A DNA stretch of 64,000 nucleotides from an uncultured Paracoccaceae bacterium (GCA_938005545.1 CALKXV010000049.1:17338-81337), one strand, 5' to 3'; shown: positions 18,492 to 27,966, numbered from the stretch's first letter. Program-made: numbers and translations. The notes: generated by a model from the sequence alone, not told the origin.

Positions 18492-19538
18492 TCAGATCGC
18501 CTGCCCCGACGCGTCAAAGAAATGCAGACGTTCGGTCGGTGCGATCAATCCGATGCGGTCGCCTTCTTTAACGTTGGTATCGCCATCGACCCGAACCGTC
18601 ATCTGCCCCGAAGCCCCGCCATCAACGATCAGATAGGTGTCAGCACCGAGGTATTCCAGAACATCAACCGTTACGTCCAGCATTCCCGATCCGGGCGCGC
18701 CCACTTCGATGTGTTCGGGCCGAATGCCCACATTGACCGCAGGCCGGTCGCCGGAAAACGGCCCGCCCCGGCCTTCCGGCAACTGGAACGCACCATTTGC
18801 AGTCGAACAATCCACAACGTTCATCTTCGGCGAACCGATGAATTGAGCCACGAAAAGATTGGCTGGTTTTTCATAAAGCGCCCGTGGGGAGCCAACCTGC
18901 GCAATGGTTCCGAATTCCAGAACAACGATCCGATCTGCCAATGTCATGGCTTCCACCTGATCGTGGGTCACATAAATCATCGTGCGACCAAGCGATTTGT
19001 GAAGCTTGGCGATTTCATAGCGCATTTCGACGCGCAATGCCGCATCAAGGTTCGATAGAGGTTCGTCAAACAGGAACGCGGTTGGATCGCGTACAATAGA
19101 ACGACCAATGGCCACCCTTTGACGTTGCCCGCCGGACAAAGCTTTGGGGCGGCGATCCAGATAATCGCCCAGCTTCAGTACATCTGCGGCATGTCCGACT
19201 TTTTCATCGATCTCGGACTTGGGTGCGCCAGCAGTCTTCAACGAAAATCCCATGTTGTCGCGCACCGACATATGCGGATAAAGCGCATAGGACTGGAACA
19301 CCATTGACAGCCCGCGCTTTGAGGGCGGATCAGAGCTTTTGTCGACACCGTCGATCAACAAAGACCCACGACTGATATCTTCCAGCCCGCCAATCATGCG
19401 CAAAAGCGTCGACTTTCCACAGCCCGAGGGGCCGACAAACACGACAAACTCACCGTCTTGAATATCAAGATCAACACCCTTGATGACCTGCACATCGTCG
19501 AACCACTTTTCAACTGTCTGAAGCTTAATTTCACCCAT
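18492..19538 (-). CDS. Sugar ABC transporter ATP-binding protein (MalK/UgpC type), system 1
   Basis: A 348-residue ATPase of the CUT1 sugar importer class. Walker [10 protein letters not shown] (about residue 38), signature [13 protein letters not shown] (about 134), Walker [13 protein letters not shown] (about 153) and the switch His in YVTHDQ are intact; the C-terminal 110 residues form the OB-type regulatory domain ([12 protein letters not shown]). It energises the two permeases at 20.8-23.4 kb. It starts within the end of the glycosidase gene (8-base overlap) and is the last gene of the operon. Confidence 0.92.
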   Translation of the reverse strand: MGEIKLQTVEKWFDDVQVIKGVDLDIQDGEFVVFVGPSGCGKSTLLRMIGGLEDISRGSLLIDGVDKSSDPPSKRGLSMVFQSYALYPHMSVRDNMGFSLKTAGAPKSEIDEKVGHAADVLKLGDYLDRRPKALSGGQRQRVAIGRSIVRDPTAFLFDEPLSNLDAALRVEMRYEIAKLHKSLGRTMIYVTHDQVEAMTLADRIVVLEFGTIAQVGSPRALYEKPANLFVAQFIGSPKMNVVDCSTANGAFQLPEGRGGPFSGDRPAVNVGIRPEHIEVGAPGSGMLDVTVDVLEYLGADTYLIVDGGASGQMTVRVDGDTNVKEGDRIGLIAPTERLHFFDASGQAI

Positions 19539-20805
19539 TGTATTTACCCGCTGATGGAGAGGCCCAAGCCAGCCAAACTGCCGCCGTCCAGGTGAATGTT
19601 CCGCCACCTGCGGCTTCACCCGTCAGGGGATCAAAATATTCGGCAAACCCATGGCTCGCGATCAAGTCCCCGGTTGCCTGCTTCAATTGACGCGCGTGGT
19701 CTGTGTGCCCCATATCTTCCAGTCCGCGCCCGATCAGCGCGTTCATGATCGCCCATGTCGGGCCACGCCAATAGCGTTTGGGGTCAAAATCCTGCGCCGC
19801 GATTGCATGGCTTGGCACCGGATAGGGGCATTCGGAAAAGGTCTGTTCCAGGATTTTTCCCATCGGTGCATCATCGATACCGGCGTACCAACACAGATAG
19901 GACGCATTCGACAAGGCACCGGTGTGTTCCTTCGTAAGCGTGTTCACCCCGTTGAAAAACCCGGTGTCCGGGTTGCGCAACACTTCTGCGGATTGTTCAA
20001 GGATTTTGATCCATCCGCGAAGTTCGCAGCAGTCGTGACCAAACGCTTCGCACATGGCGAGAAGATCGCGATTAGCGCGCAAAAAGATAAACGACATGGT
20101 CGGATCGCCAACGCGGAAAGGCATGTTTTCGGCCATCGCCTCGTCGTCCCAGCCCAACCGGCGTCCACGCTGAACAAGCCAGATGTAGCGGTCATAATCC
20201 GCCTTTGTCGGACGCATGTCCGGATCAACATGAGACGTATCGCGCCGCGTGTATTCCCCCACACCTTCGGGCACGATGGCGGCCATCGCTGAATCCCAGT
20301 CGGGGCAATTGTCGCGCCCTGCTTCCCATGGATGCGTGACGAAAACCGTGCCGTGGGCACAGCACCGCCACTCCATAAACCATCGGTGCCACGCAATTAT
20401 CTTGGGGAGAAGTGCGTCAAGCCGGTCTGCGCCGGCGGTGCGGTCTTTTTCCCAGATGTCACGAATAAATGTTGCAGCCACAGGGGGTTGCGTGATCCCG
20501 GATGATGGGATCGGCCCCAAATTTGCGCCCCAGACATCGGGTCCGGGAAAGTAACCGGGGTCAGGTTGATGGAACAAGATATGCGGCACCATGCCGTTCG
20601 GCCATTGCCCCGAAAACAGCGTATCCATTTCATCCCACGCCCGTCCGATATCGAACTGCGCGAACCCCCATGCCGCGAACGCGCTGTCCCAGTTCCATTG
20701 GTACGGATAAAGGCCCGCAGTCGGCACGGTATAACCGCCGCGATCGTTGCCCCTTAAGATTGCGCGCGCCTGGTCATCCAAGGCGATATGGTCGTGTCCC
20801 GTCAT
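19531..20805 (-). CDS. Glycoside hydrolase, GH63/mannosylglycerate-hydrolase-like
   Basis: A 424-residue (alpha/alpha)6-barrel enzyme similar to the GH63 MGH1-like group, which includes hydrolases of mannosylglycerate and glucosylglycerate. Family features are [15 protein letters not shown] (about 34-48), [14 protein letters not shown] (about 158-171; the Asp in GRD is the likely general acid) and [12 protein letters not shown] (about 389-400; the Glu is the likely base). No signal peptide, so it acts in the cytoplasm on imported substrate. Lying between permease and ATPase genes (ATGA overlap with the permease), it should hydrolyse what system 1 imports. A glucosyl- or mannosyl-glycerate-type osmolyte is an inference. 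Confidence 0.78.
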   Translation of the reverse strand: MTGHDHIALDDQARAILRGNDRGGYTVPTAGLYPYQWNWDSAFAAWGFAQFDIGRAWDEMDTLFSGQWPNGMVPHILFHQPDPGYFPGPDVWGANLGPIPSSGITQPPVAATFIRDIWEKDRTAGADRLDALLPKIIAWHRWFMEWRCCAHGTVFVTHPWEAGRDNCPDWDSAMAAIVPEGVGEYTRRDTSHVDPDMRPTKADYDRYIWLVQRGRRLGWDDEAMAENMPFRVGDPTMSFIFLRANRDLLAMCEAFGHDCCELRGWIKILEQSAEVLRNPDTGFFNGVNTLTKEHTGALSNASYLCWYAGIDDAPMGKILEQTFSECPYPVPSHAIAAQDFDPKRYWRGPTWAIMNALIGRGLEDMGHTDHARQLKQATGDLIASHGFAEYFDPLTGEAAGGGTFTWTAAVWLAWASPSAGKYNG

Positions 20806-22031
20806 CCCTTTACCGATCCCGCCGTCAGGCCTTTGGTCATAAATCGTTCCAATCCAAGAAACAGTGCCATGATCGGCACTGTTGCAATCACTGCACCAGC
20901 CATCAAATGTTGGCGTGGAATTTCCGAGGAATCGAGCGATGCGATGCCCCGTGTTAAGGTGAATTTTGAAGGGTCATCCAACAGCATGAACGCCAGAAGG
21001 AATTCGTTCCAGGCGATCATAAAGACATACAGACTGACCGACGCCAAAGCCGGAAGCGCCAAGGGCAGCGTGATTTTCCAGATGACCTGAAGGCGATTTA
21101 AACCGTCCATTAAACCGGCCTCTTCCACCTCGGCTGGCAAGCCTCGGAAGTACCCTTGCAACATGTAAAGCGCCACAGGGATTGTGGTGACCGGATAGAT
21201 CAAGACGATCCCGAAGATTGTGTTCCGAAGGCCTGTCATTGAAAAAACAATGTAAATAGGCAAGGCCAGCACGATCATCGGAACCATGTAAATCAACAGG
21301 ATCGACCGCGAAAACGCTTGTCGTCCTTTGAACCGCAATAGCGCCACCGCATAGGCACCGGGAATTGAGAATAACAGCGTCAATACGACTGTAATGACCG
21401 AGATATAAAAGCTGGTCAGAAGGTAGCTGCCAAAGTTGAAATCCAGGAACAGTTCTGAATAGCTTCGGAACAATCCCCAGCCTTTTGACAGATCAATTGA
21501 GAAATCCAATGGGTTTTGCAAAAGCTCGGATTGGTTTTTCAGGCTGGTCATGACCATGACGTAAAACGGGATCGCAACGATGGCCGTGAAAAAGACATAG
21601 CCGAAACTGGTCAGAAATCGGATTACGGCATCTTCGAATTCATGTCGCGTTGCGCGCCCAAACGGCAGCGGTCGCAGCATCACTTCCAATGGCCAAGCGG
21701 ATGCAACCGCGAAAAATATCCACGCGATCACTTGTGTCGTGATTGATGTCTCGGGTGCGCCTTCAATTGCCAGGCCAAGAAAAATGAACGTCAGAACGGG
21801 AAAGACAGCCACAGCAACCGACCAGCCAATGCGCTGAGCGCGGGGCCGCCCACCGTCGGGCAACCAAATGAAACCCAACCAGGCGCCCATGACCAGCGAA
21901 GGCAGCATCAAGGGCCGCAAGCCTTCGCCAGATGCAAAGCTGAAGACGACGCAGGCCAGGATCGCCATCACAAAGGTCCATAAAGCCCCGATTACCGGCC
22001 CGGCAACATAGCCAATCCGAAGCGCGCCCAT
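20802..22031 (-). CDS. Sugar ABC transporter permease (MalG type) with four-helix N-terminal extension, system 1
   Basis: A 409-residue inner-membrane permease. The last 275 residues are a normal MalG-type permease; the EAA motif for ATPase docking is EEAGLMDGLNRLQVIWKITLPLALP (around residue 305). The first 130 residues are an extra module with about four membrane helices (about 12-33, 40-58, 68-88, 97-118) that standard MalG proteins of some 280 residues lack. No ribosome-site ambiguity: ATG at 22031. A 94-base gap separates it from the MalF-type gene upstream, unusually long within this operon. Confidence 0.88.
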   Translation of the reverse strand: MGALRIGYVAGPVIGALWTFVMAILACVVFSFASGEGLRPLMLPSLVMGAWLGFIWLPDGGRPRAQRIGWSVAVAVFPVLTFIFLGLAIEGAPETSITTQVIAWIFFAVASAWPLEVMLRPLPFGRATRHEFEDAVIRFLTSFGYVFFTAIVAIPFYVMVMTSLKNQSELLQNPLDFSIDLSKGWGLFRSYSELFLDFNFGSYLLTSFYISVITVVLTLLFSIPGAYAVALLRFKGRQAFSRSILLIYMVPMIVLALPIYIVFSMTGLRNTIFGIVLIYPVTTIPVALYMLQGYFRGLPAEVEEAGLMDGLNRLQVIWKITLPLALPALASVSLYVFMIAWNEFLLAFMLLDDPSKFTLTRGIASLDSSEIPRQHLMAGAVIATVPIMALFLGLERFMTKGLTAGSVKG

Positions 22032-22125
22032 TAGATTAAACCCTTATTTTTGGTCAATAAAACTTGATGGTGTATAAAGTGGCACTGCCCCTTCGACCGC
22101 CTGAGGGTTATGTCGTTGCGATGTT

Positions 22126-23367
22126 TCACAGCCCTTCCTCCTGGCTCATAAAGCGGAAGAAGAAGATCGCGAACACCAGCAGACAGCAGAAAATGACCAC
22201 GGCGACAGCCGCTCCGGCACCGATGTTCGACACCGCGAACGCTTGTTCATAGACATTCACGGTTAGGGTGCGTGTTCCCGCATTTCCGCCTGTCAGCAAA
22301 AAGATGTCGTCGAATTTGTTAAACGTCCAAATGAAGCGCAGCAGGAACAAGACAGACAAGATACCCAAGAGCTGCGGCACGCTTAGATACCAGAATTTCT
22401 GGAACGGCGATGCACCGTCCATGTCGGCGGCTTCGTACATATCGGTGTCAATCGATTGCATGCGCGCCAAAATGAACAGGAATGACAAGGGAAAGTATCG
22501 CCAAATCTCGAAGACTGTCACCATGATCAATGCCAAGGGTTTTTCGCCAAAGAAGTTGATCGTGTTTTCCGTGACGCCCATTTGCACAAGAAGCGCATTC
22601 GCGGATCCCGAAAACGGATCAAACAGAATGACCCAAGCAAATGCGACTGCAATCACTGGTGCGACGTAGGGGAATAAATAAAGCCCCCGAAGTACCCCCT
22701 GCCCGCGGAATTCTTTGTTCAGCAACAGTGCGGCAAAAAGGCCGAAGACCAATGCTCCGACAGTGCCCACAATTGTGTAAAACAGCGTTACGCCCAGGAC
22801 ACCCATGAACTCTTCGCCGTTAAAAACACGGGCGAAGTTTGCCAATGTGAATTCGGAATTGGTCAGGATGTTGCGGCCCGAACCTTCCATCCGTGGTTCG
22901 CTGTTTTCAATCGCTTCTTCGGCGGCATCCCTGTCGCCTGCAATCGTCACAAAGATCGACAGGCGTTCGCGCTTGCCACCTTCCAATTCGCCCAAAGCGC
23001 ATTCAAGCGAACTTTGGGAAATCACACAACGTTCATCGGTTTCGCGCACGTCAACGCCGGCGGGCAAAATATCCGACAACACTACATTGCGAATGACCTC
23101 GCTTTGCGACGAATTCCGTATGCGGTATTCGATCCGCAAATCGTCGCCATCGCCGCGCAACGCTTCGCGGGCGACAGGTGCCGGCGGGCGCAGATCGGCC
23201 AGGCCAATCGGTTTGAATGAAATCCAGAAGATCGCCAGAAGCGGCAGAATGACAACCATCGAGACAATCGCGATGGTCGGGAACAACAGCCCCCACGCCA
23301 GCCGTGCCTCGCGTTTTTCCAGCGGCCCCGTGCTTTTCGGCGGCTCTGAGGATTGGATGTCAGTCAT
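22126..23367 (-). CDS. Sugar ABC transporter permease (MalF type) with periplasmic DUF11-like insert, system 1
   Basis: A 413-residue permease. After helix 1 (about residues 24-50) there is an insert of about 105 residues before helix 2. Its core, IEYRIRNSSQSEVIRNVVLSDILPAG followed by CVISQSSLECALGELEGG (shown in two parts), has the alternating pattern of DUF11/CARDB-like beta-sandwich domains. The remaining part is a standard MalF-type core with the EAA motif YEAADMDGASPFQKFWYLSVP (about 330). By position the insert lies in the periplasm, like the P2 loop of E. coli MalF that contacts the binding protein. Typical permeases of this class are about 300 residues. Confidence 0.88.
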   Translation of the reverse strand: MTDIQSSEPPKSTGPLEKREARLAWGLLFPTIAIVSMVVILPLLAIFWISFKPIGLADLRPPAPVAREALRGDGDDLRIEYRIRNSSQSEVIRNVVLSDILPAGVDVRETDERCVISQSSLECALGELEGGKRERLSIFVTIAGDRDAAEEAIENSEPRMEGSGRNILTNSEFTLANFARVFNGEEFMGVLGVTLFYTIVGTVGALVFGLFAALLLNKEFRGQGVLRGLYLFPYVAPVIAVAFAWVILFDPFSGSANALLVQMGVTENTINFFGEKPLALIMVTVFEIWRYFPLSFLFILARMQSIDTDMYEAADMDGASPFQKFWYLSVPQLLGILSVLFLLRFIWTFNKFDDIFLLTGGNAGTRTLTVNVYEQAFAVSNIGAGAAVAVVIFCCLLVFAIFFFRFMSQEEGL

Positions 23368-23384
23368 GGCGTTGCCTCAAAAAT

Positions 23385-23414
23385 CGGGCGGCCCCTTCAC
23401 TAAAGGGCCGCCCG
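23385..23414 (-). terminator. Intercistronic attenuating hairpin between binding protein and permease, system 1
   Basis: Perfect 10-bp stem, CGGGCGGCCC (23385-23394) with GGGCCGCCCG (23405-23414), 10-base loop. Read leftward it is followed by ATTTTTG, a short U-run, so it could both protect the binding-protein message and stop part of the transcription. Confidence 0.75.
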
Positions 23415-23421
23415 AAGCCAG

Positions 23422-24780
23422 TTATTCGATACCGGCCAATTCGTCGTTCAGAGCCTTCACAGCTGCCGCTGCGTCGACTTCGCCGTCGAAATACTGACGG
23501 AAGACGCGGTTGATGGCTTGGCTGTTGATAATCTTCGACGCCAAAGCGAGCTGGCCTTCGGCCACACCCCAACGCTTACCAACGTCCAGACCGCCAACGA
23601 TTTCGTCGATCATTTCCTGTGGGTACAATTCGCCCAAAGGCGCACGGCGATCAACGCCAACATCCAGCTTTGACCAGGCATCAACGAATTCGTTCGAACC
23701 CGCAGAGGCCCCCCGACGGATCGGGAACTTGCCTTCAGGTGCGATGGCCAGCGTTGCCGTATAGCCTTCGTTCATCGAGAATTCGATGAAAGCCTGTGCT
23801 TCGTCAATGTCGGCATCAGCTGTGATCCCGAAGTAACGCGCGTCAGCCCAAGCCGCACCATCAGCGTTCGATGGGCCCGAGAAGTTGGTCACGATGCCAG
23901 CGGCAGCAGCCAAGTCACGGGTTTGCGGATCGTCGTTGATCGTTGGCGGAGCACTGTCACGCAGGCCAGCCATTTCGTCGAGAATGAACGGCGACCAGAT
24001 GATCATTGCAGTTTGGCCTGCAAAGAACAGCGTCCGCGCCTGATCCCAGAACAATTCGCCGGGGGGCGAGGCTTCTGCGATGGCTTTGTAGAATTCAAGC
24101 GCTTCGATTGTCTTGGCTTCGTCGAAGCCGCTGAAGCCGCTTGCGTCAACTGGTGACGCGCCATTGGCCAACAGGATGTGTTCAAGCACCTGCCCCATGT
24201 AGCCTTCGTCGACCTTCGTTGGTGCGACAAAACCGAACATTTCTGGTGGGTTATGGAGTTTTTCCAGTGCAGCCAATACCGCGGCATAAGATGTGGGTGC
24301 CGCCAGGCCTTGGGCGTCGAACAAGTCTTTGCGATAGACGACCATCTGTGTCCAGCCATCGACCGGCACGGCTGCTACGCCATTGGCTGTCATCGCCATC
24401 GACAAGGGACCAGGTGCAAATGTGCCTTTGCCCAGCTTGTTGACCACTTCGTCGGCGGCTTCTGGATCCAGAATGCCAGCTTCGGTCCATGGCAAAGCAT
24501 ATTGCAACGGGTGATAGATGACATCGGGCAGATCGCCAGCCGCGAAAGCCGCCGTGGCACGTGTGCCCAGATCGGATTCTTCGACGGGGATCACTTCAAC
24601 GGTGATGCCTGACTTGGCTTTAAAATCAGCTGCCATTTTTGTCTGACGCTCAAGCCGTTCTGGCTGAGTTTCGGTCGTCCAGAACCGGATATCGGCCTGT
24701 GCTGCAACAGCGCCCAACACAAGGCTGAGTGCGGCTGTCGCCATTAGGCGCACACCGGCGCGTTGGAAGTTGTAAGACAT
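23422..24780 (-). CDS. Sugar ABC transporter substrate-binding protein (family 1), system 1
   Basis: A 452-residue periplasmic binding protein with a signal peptide (LMATAALSLVLGAVAAQA, cut near residue 28). The N-terminal lobe start ADIRFWTTETQPERLERQ and overall length fit cluster-1 sugar binding proteins. It hands its ligand to the permeases encoded next. Start ATG at 24780 follows GGGAGGAAACC, an excellent Shine-Dalgarno. Only 20 bases separate it from the LacI-type regulator, which is therefore the first gene of the same operon. Confidence 0.9.
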   Translation of the reverse strand: MSYNFQRAGVRLMATAALSLVLGAVAAQADIRFWTTETQPERLERQTKMAADFKAKSGITVEVIPVEESDLGTRATAAFAAGDLPDVIYHPLQYALPWTEAGILDPEAADEVVNKLGKGTFAPGPLSMAMTANGVAAVPVDGWTQMVVYRKDLFDAQGLAAPTSYAAVLAALEKLHNPPEMFGFVAPTKVDEGYMGQVLEHILLANGASPVDASGFSGFDEAKTIEALEFYKAIAEASPPGELFWDQARTLFFAGQTAMIIWSPFILDEMAGLRDSAPPTINDDPQTRDLAAAAGIVTNFSGPSNADGAAWADARYFGITADADIDEAQAFIEFSMNEGYTATLAIAPEGKFPIRRGASAGSNEFVDAWSKLDVGVDRRAPLGELYPQEMIDEIVGGLDVGKRWGVAEGQLALASKIINSQAINRVFRQYFDGEVDAAAAVKALNDELAGIE

Positions 24781-24800
24781 GGTTTCCTCCCTTTGGTGTC

Positions 24801-25916
24801 TTAGATGTTTGTCGCCATGCCGGATGCACCAACGCATTCGGCGATCTTGAGTGGTGTAAGTGCGGGCGGCCCGTCCGAGCCGCCGACTTGTAGTTCTGCA
24901 AGTGCGGTTTCGCGTAATTCTTCCGGCGCATCGCCCCGGACGCGGCGGATCAAAAGCCCGGCCAAACGTTGGCCCGCAGTCAGGCTATCGACCCGGAAGC
25001 TGGTCAAAACCGGATCGGCCCAGGTGCCTTCCGGGATACCGTCATAGGAAATTATCGACAGATCGCGCCCTATGCTTAACCCTGCATTTTTTGCGGCGTC
25101 ATATGCGCCAAGGGCGGCCAGATCGACAGCAAACACGATGGCTGTTGGCGGATTTCCGGACGTTAACATGGCTTCGGTCGCGTGCTGGCCTTCGTGGCGC
25201 AACATTGCGCCGCCTGTGATCAGGCTTTCGTCACAGACCAAACCCGCCTTGGCCATGCCGTCGCGAAAACCCGCTTCGCGCAGGTGCGAAAAGTTGTATT
25301 CACTAGCCCCGCCAATAAACCCAATTCGCTTGTGTCCATGATTGTGAAGCCGCATCACGGCATCGCACATCGCGTTTTCGCCCAGAATATCGAACCATGC
25401 GCAGCCCTGTGGGTCTTGCACCCGCCCAAACAGAACGAAGGGCACGTCGAGGCGGCGCAATAGCTTCATGCGGGCATCATCGGCGAACGTCCGTGGGATA
25501 ATAAAGCCGTCTGATTTCCGCTCGTGCACCAAACGTTCCATGGTCGACAACATGGCATCACCACCGGGCGAGGTCGCGACGGTCAGTGTCCAGTTCTCGG
25601 CGCTTGCGACACGCGAAATACCAGCCAGAAAATCCGACAAGAATGGGCGTTGTGCACCGGGCCTGTCGGTTTGAAGGACCAGACCAATGGTGCGGGTACG
25701 CCCTGTGCGCATTCCTTGGGCCTGTGCAAGCGGGCGATACCCCATCGCTTCGGCTTTCCGTCGAACGCGCAACTGAGTGGCCTTTGCAATATCGGGATAT
25801 CCGTTCAATGCGCGACTAACGGTGCCCTTGGTCATACCAAGCGCCTGCGCCACATCGGATATCTTCACCCGTGCTGGCGGAGTATCTGCCCCGCGTTTTG
25901 TGGCTGTCTGACCCAA
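24801..25916 (-). CDS. LacI family transcriptional regulator, system 1
   Basis: A 371-residue repressor. The helix-turn-helix VKISDVAQALGMTKGTVSRAL (residues 17-37) and hinge QLRVRRKAEAMGYRPL are typical, followed by a periplasmic-binding-protein-like effector domain. It starts with TTG at 25916, supported by GGGGAG 8 bases upstream. It heads the operon for system 1 and has a perfect palindromic operator 32 bases upstream of its start, so it most likely represses itself and the transport genes until the sugar is present. Confidence 0.9.
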   Translation of the reverse strand: MGQTATKRGADTPPARVKISDVAQALGMTKGTVSRALNGYPDIAKATQLRVRRKAEAMGYRPLAQAQGMRTGRTRTIGLVLQTDRPGAQRPFLSDFLAGISRVASAENWTLTVATSPGGDAMLSTMERLVHERKSDGFIIPRTFADDARMKLLRRLDVPFVLFGRVQDPQGCAWFDILGENAMCDAVMRLHNHGHKRIGFIGGASEYNFSHLREAGFRDGMAKAGLVCDESLITGGAMLRHEGQHATEAMLTSGNPPTAIVFAVDLAALGAYDAAKNAGLSIGRDLSIISYDGIPEGTWADPVLTSFRVDSLTAGQRLAGLLIRRVRGDAPEELRETALAELQVGGSDGPPALTPLKIAECVGASGMATNI

Positions 25917-25947
25917 GTCGCCGTCTCCCCGAATCTGACTATTCGGT

Positions 25948-25963
25948 CCGAAACCGGTTTCGG
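25948..25963. promoter_or_regulatory. LacI-type operator upstream of system 1
   Basis: Perfect 16-bp palindrome CCGAAACCGGTTTCGG with the central CG step typical of LacI-family operators. It lies 32 bases upstream of the regulator's TTG and 15 bases from its Shine-Dalgarno. Confidence 0.85.
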
Positions 25964-26031
25964 CAAGGGATATAACCCAACTTTTCCGCTAAATGCGCAA
26001 TTTTGTTTCGGGAAGGTCGGTGGGTGCAGAC

Positions 26032-27087
26032 CTATCGCAGCCGTGCGTCGTCCTTGTCGAACAGATACAGACGCGATGCATCGAACGTCAGACCAACGCG
26101 GTCACCAAGACTGCTGCGCGTATCGCCACGTTCTTCGATGATCATCTTTTCGCCGGTGTCGCAGGTGAGATAGGCGTATGATACCCCACCCAAAGCCTCG
26201 GTGAGTTCGACGGTGTGCGTGTCACCCGAAAGGTCGATCTCGATGTGTTCGGGGCGCAATCCGGCTGTGACGCTTTCACCCACAGCGGGCAGTGAGATTT
26301 CAGTCGAAACGGTGGTTTTTAGCCCCGGAACTTCGACCCCGTCCGCCGCGATTTTACCCGAAAGGAAATTCATCGAAGGCGATCCGATGAAGCCTGCAAC
26401 AAACTTGTTGTTCGGGTTGCGATACAATTCAAGCGGTGCGCCGACTTGTTCGATGATGCCAGCGCGCAGCACCACGATTTTGTCGGCCATGGTCATGGCT
26501 TCGACTTGGTCGTGGGTGACGTAGATCATCGTTGCGCCGATTTCCTTGTGCAGGCGCGCGATTTCCACGCGCATTTCGACGCGCAGTTCGGCATCCAGGT
26601 TTGAAAGCGGTTCGTCGAACAAAAAGACTTCGGGACCACGAACAATCGCACGTCCGATGGCGACACGCTGACGCTGACCACCCGACAAGGCCGCAGGTTT
26701 GCGCTTCAAATAATCGTCCAACTTCAAGATGGCCGAGGCGCGATCAACTTTTTCTTTGATTTCAGCCGTGGGATGGCCGTTCATCTTTAGGCCGAACCCC
26801 ATGTTCTGTTCGACCGTCATATGCGGGTAAAGCGCGTAGGTCTGAAAGACCATTGCGACACCGCGTTCCGATGGGTCCATGCGCGTAACGTCGCGCGTTC
26901 CGATATTGATTGCGCCGTCTGTGGTTTCTTCCAGCCCGGCAACCATGCGCAAAAGTGTTGACTTCCCGCATCCAGAGGGCCCAACAAACACGCAAAACTC
27001 GCCATCTTCAATTTCCAAGTCCACCCCGTGGATGACCTGAACTTCACCATACCGTTTAATCACTTTGGATAGAGAGACGCCGGACAT
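26032..27087 (-). CDS. Sugar ABC transporter ATP-binding protein (UgpC/MsmK type), system 2
   Basis: A 351-residue ATPase with Walker [10 protein letters not shown] (about residue 37), signature [16 protein letters not shown] (about 134), Walker [13 protein letters not shown] and switch [11 protein letters not shown], plus the C-terminal regulatory domain (AGLRPEHIEIDLSG). It follows the IclR gene by 12 bases on the same strand. The rightward system-2 operon has a binding protein and two permeases but no ATPase, so this gene should supply it. It is similar to the system 1 ATPase in sequence, and cross-use is possible. Confidence 0.92.
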   Translation of the reverse strand: MSGVSLSKVIKRYGEVQVIHGVDLEIEDGEFCVFVGPSGCGKSTLLRMVAGLEETTDGAINIGTRDVTRMDPSERGVAMVFQTYALYPHMTVEQNMGFGLKMNGHPTAEIKEKVDRASAILKLDDYLKRKPAALSGGQRQRVAIGRAIVRGPEVFLFDEPLSNLDAELRVEMRVEIARLHKEIGATMIYVTHDQVEAMTMADKIVVLRAGIIEQVGAPLELYRNPNNKFVAGFIGSPSMNFLSGKIAADGVEVPGLKTTVSTEISLPAVGESVTAGLRPEHIEIDLSGDTHTVELTEALGGVSYAYLTCDTGEKMIIEERGDTRSSLGDRVGLTFDASRLYLFDKDDARLR

Positions 27088-27099
27088 GTGATGTGCCTT

Positions 27100-27870
27100 C
27101 TAGTTAGGAAAGTGCCAAGGTTCGATTTCGGTTGCGATCCGCGCAGCGGTTTCGCGTAAATTCGGGCTAAGGCCGCGCAGATCTTCGATTGTGCGGCGTG
27201 AGGAATAGGTTGCGATGGATATCGCGCCGACGGGTTCACATTCGGCCTTCAGGATGGGCGCGGCCACGGATACGATACCGTCAAAATGTTCTTCAACTTC
27301 CAGCGCAATGCCGGACTGACGGATTTCGTCCAGTTCAGCCTTTAAGCTTTCAGCAGATAGATGGGTTTTTTCCGTATAAGGCACGAAGGCCTGCTGATCG
27401 AGCACTTCGCCTTGCCGGTCTTCTGGCAAGAACGCCAGAATTACCTTGCCAACACCAGTGCAGAAACTTGGGGCCACAAGGCCGGTTTGGGGCAGGACGT
27501 CCATGGCGCTGACTTGCTGGCGTCGATCGACGAAAACAACATGACCATGGTCGATCTGCGCCACATCAACGGCTTCGCACACGCTTTCAGCCAGCCGATC
27601 CACGTGAGGCCGTGCGATTTGGGCCAGCGATGATTGTTGCCAGGCAGCATGTGCCAAACGCACCAATCGCAGGCCCGGCCCATAAGTGTGACGATCGGGG
27701 TCGAAGTTGAGCATGCCCTGCTCCGTCAGTGATTGGACGAGACGATAGAGGGTTGCTTTTGGGAAGCGTGATTCGGTTTGTAGTTCGGCAAAGCGAACAG
27801 GACGGCCGAAAGCCGCAACCTGATCCAAGACCTCAAGAGCCTTGCCAACTGTACCTCCGTTAACGGTCAC
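27100..27870 (-). CDS. IclR family transcriptional regulator, system 2
   Basis: A 256-residue regulator with an N-terminal winged helix (VGKALEVLDQVAAFGRPVRFAEL ... PKATLYRLVQSL, first 60 residues, shown in part) and the C-terminal IclR effector domain (SFCTGVGKVILAFLPE near residue 142). Upstream in-frame starts exist (TTG 27960, ATG 27888), but the GTG at 27870 is preceded by a strong GGGAGGAG at the right distance, so I prefer it. It is divergent from the alpha-galactoside import operon and shares the intergenic region that has an IclR-like palindrome. Confidence 0.87.
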   Translation of the reverse strand: MTVNGGTVGKALEVLDQVAAFGRPVRFAELQTESRFPKATLYRLVQSLTEQGMLNFDPDRHTYGPGLRLVRLAHAAWQQSSLAQIARPHVDRLAESVCEAVDVAQIDHGHVVFVDRRQQVSAMDVLPQTGLVAPSFCTGVGKVILAFLPEDRQGEVLDQQAFVPYTEKTHLSAESLKAELDEIRQSGIALEVEEHFDGIVSVAAPILKAECEPVGAISIATYSSRRTIEDLRGLSPNLRETAARIATEIEPWHFPN

Positions 27871-27917
27871 CCGTTTGTCTCCTCCCATTGGCGATGCTAG
27901 CTTTTGCACCACCGATG

Positions 27918-27948
27918 TTGACAAGCCTAGCGCAAGTGGTGTTAGAAT
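27918..27948 (+). promoter_or_regulatory. Promoter of the alpha-galactoside operon (system 2)
   Basis: A perfect -35 TTGACA (27918-27923) and a -10-like TAGAAT (27943-27948; five of six) with a 19-base spacer, or TTAGAA with 18. Downstream genes start at 28015. The wide spacer suggests that it needs help or is weak. Confidence 0.5.
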
Positions 27949-27966
27949 TTCAATATCCAAAACAAA

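Noticed and set aside
22032..22125. 94-base gap between the two permeases of system 1 as a frameshift or lost segment
   Set aside because: Both permeases are complete at both ends, so no coding sequence is missing.
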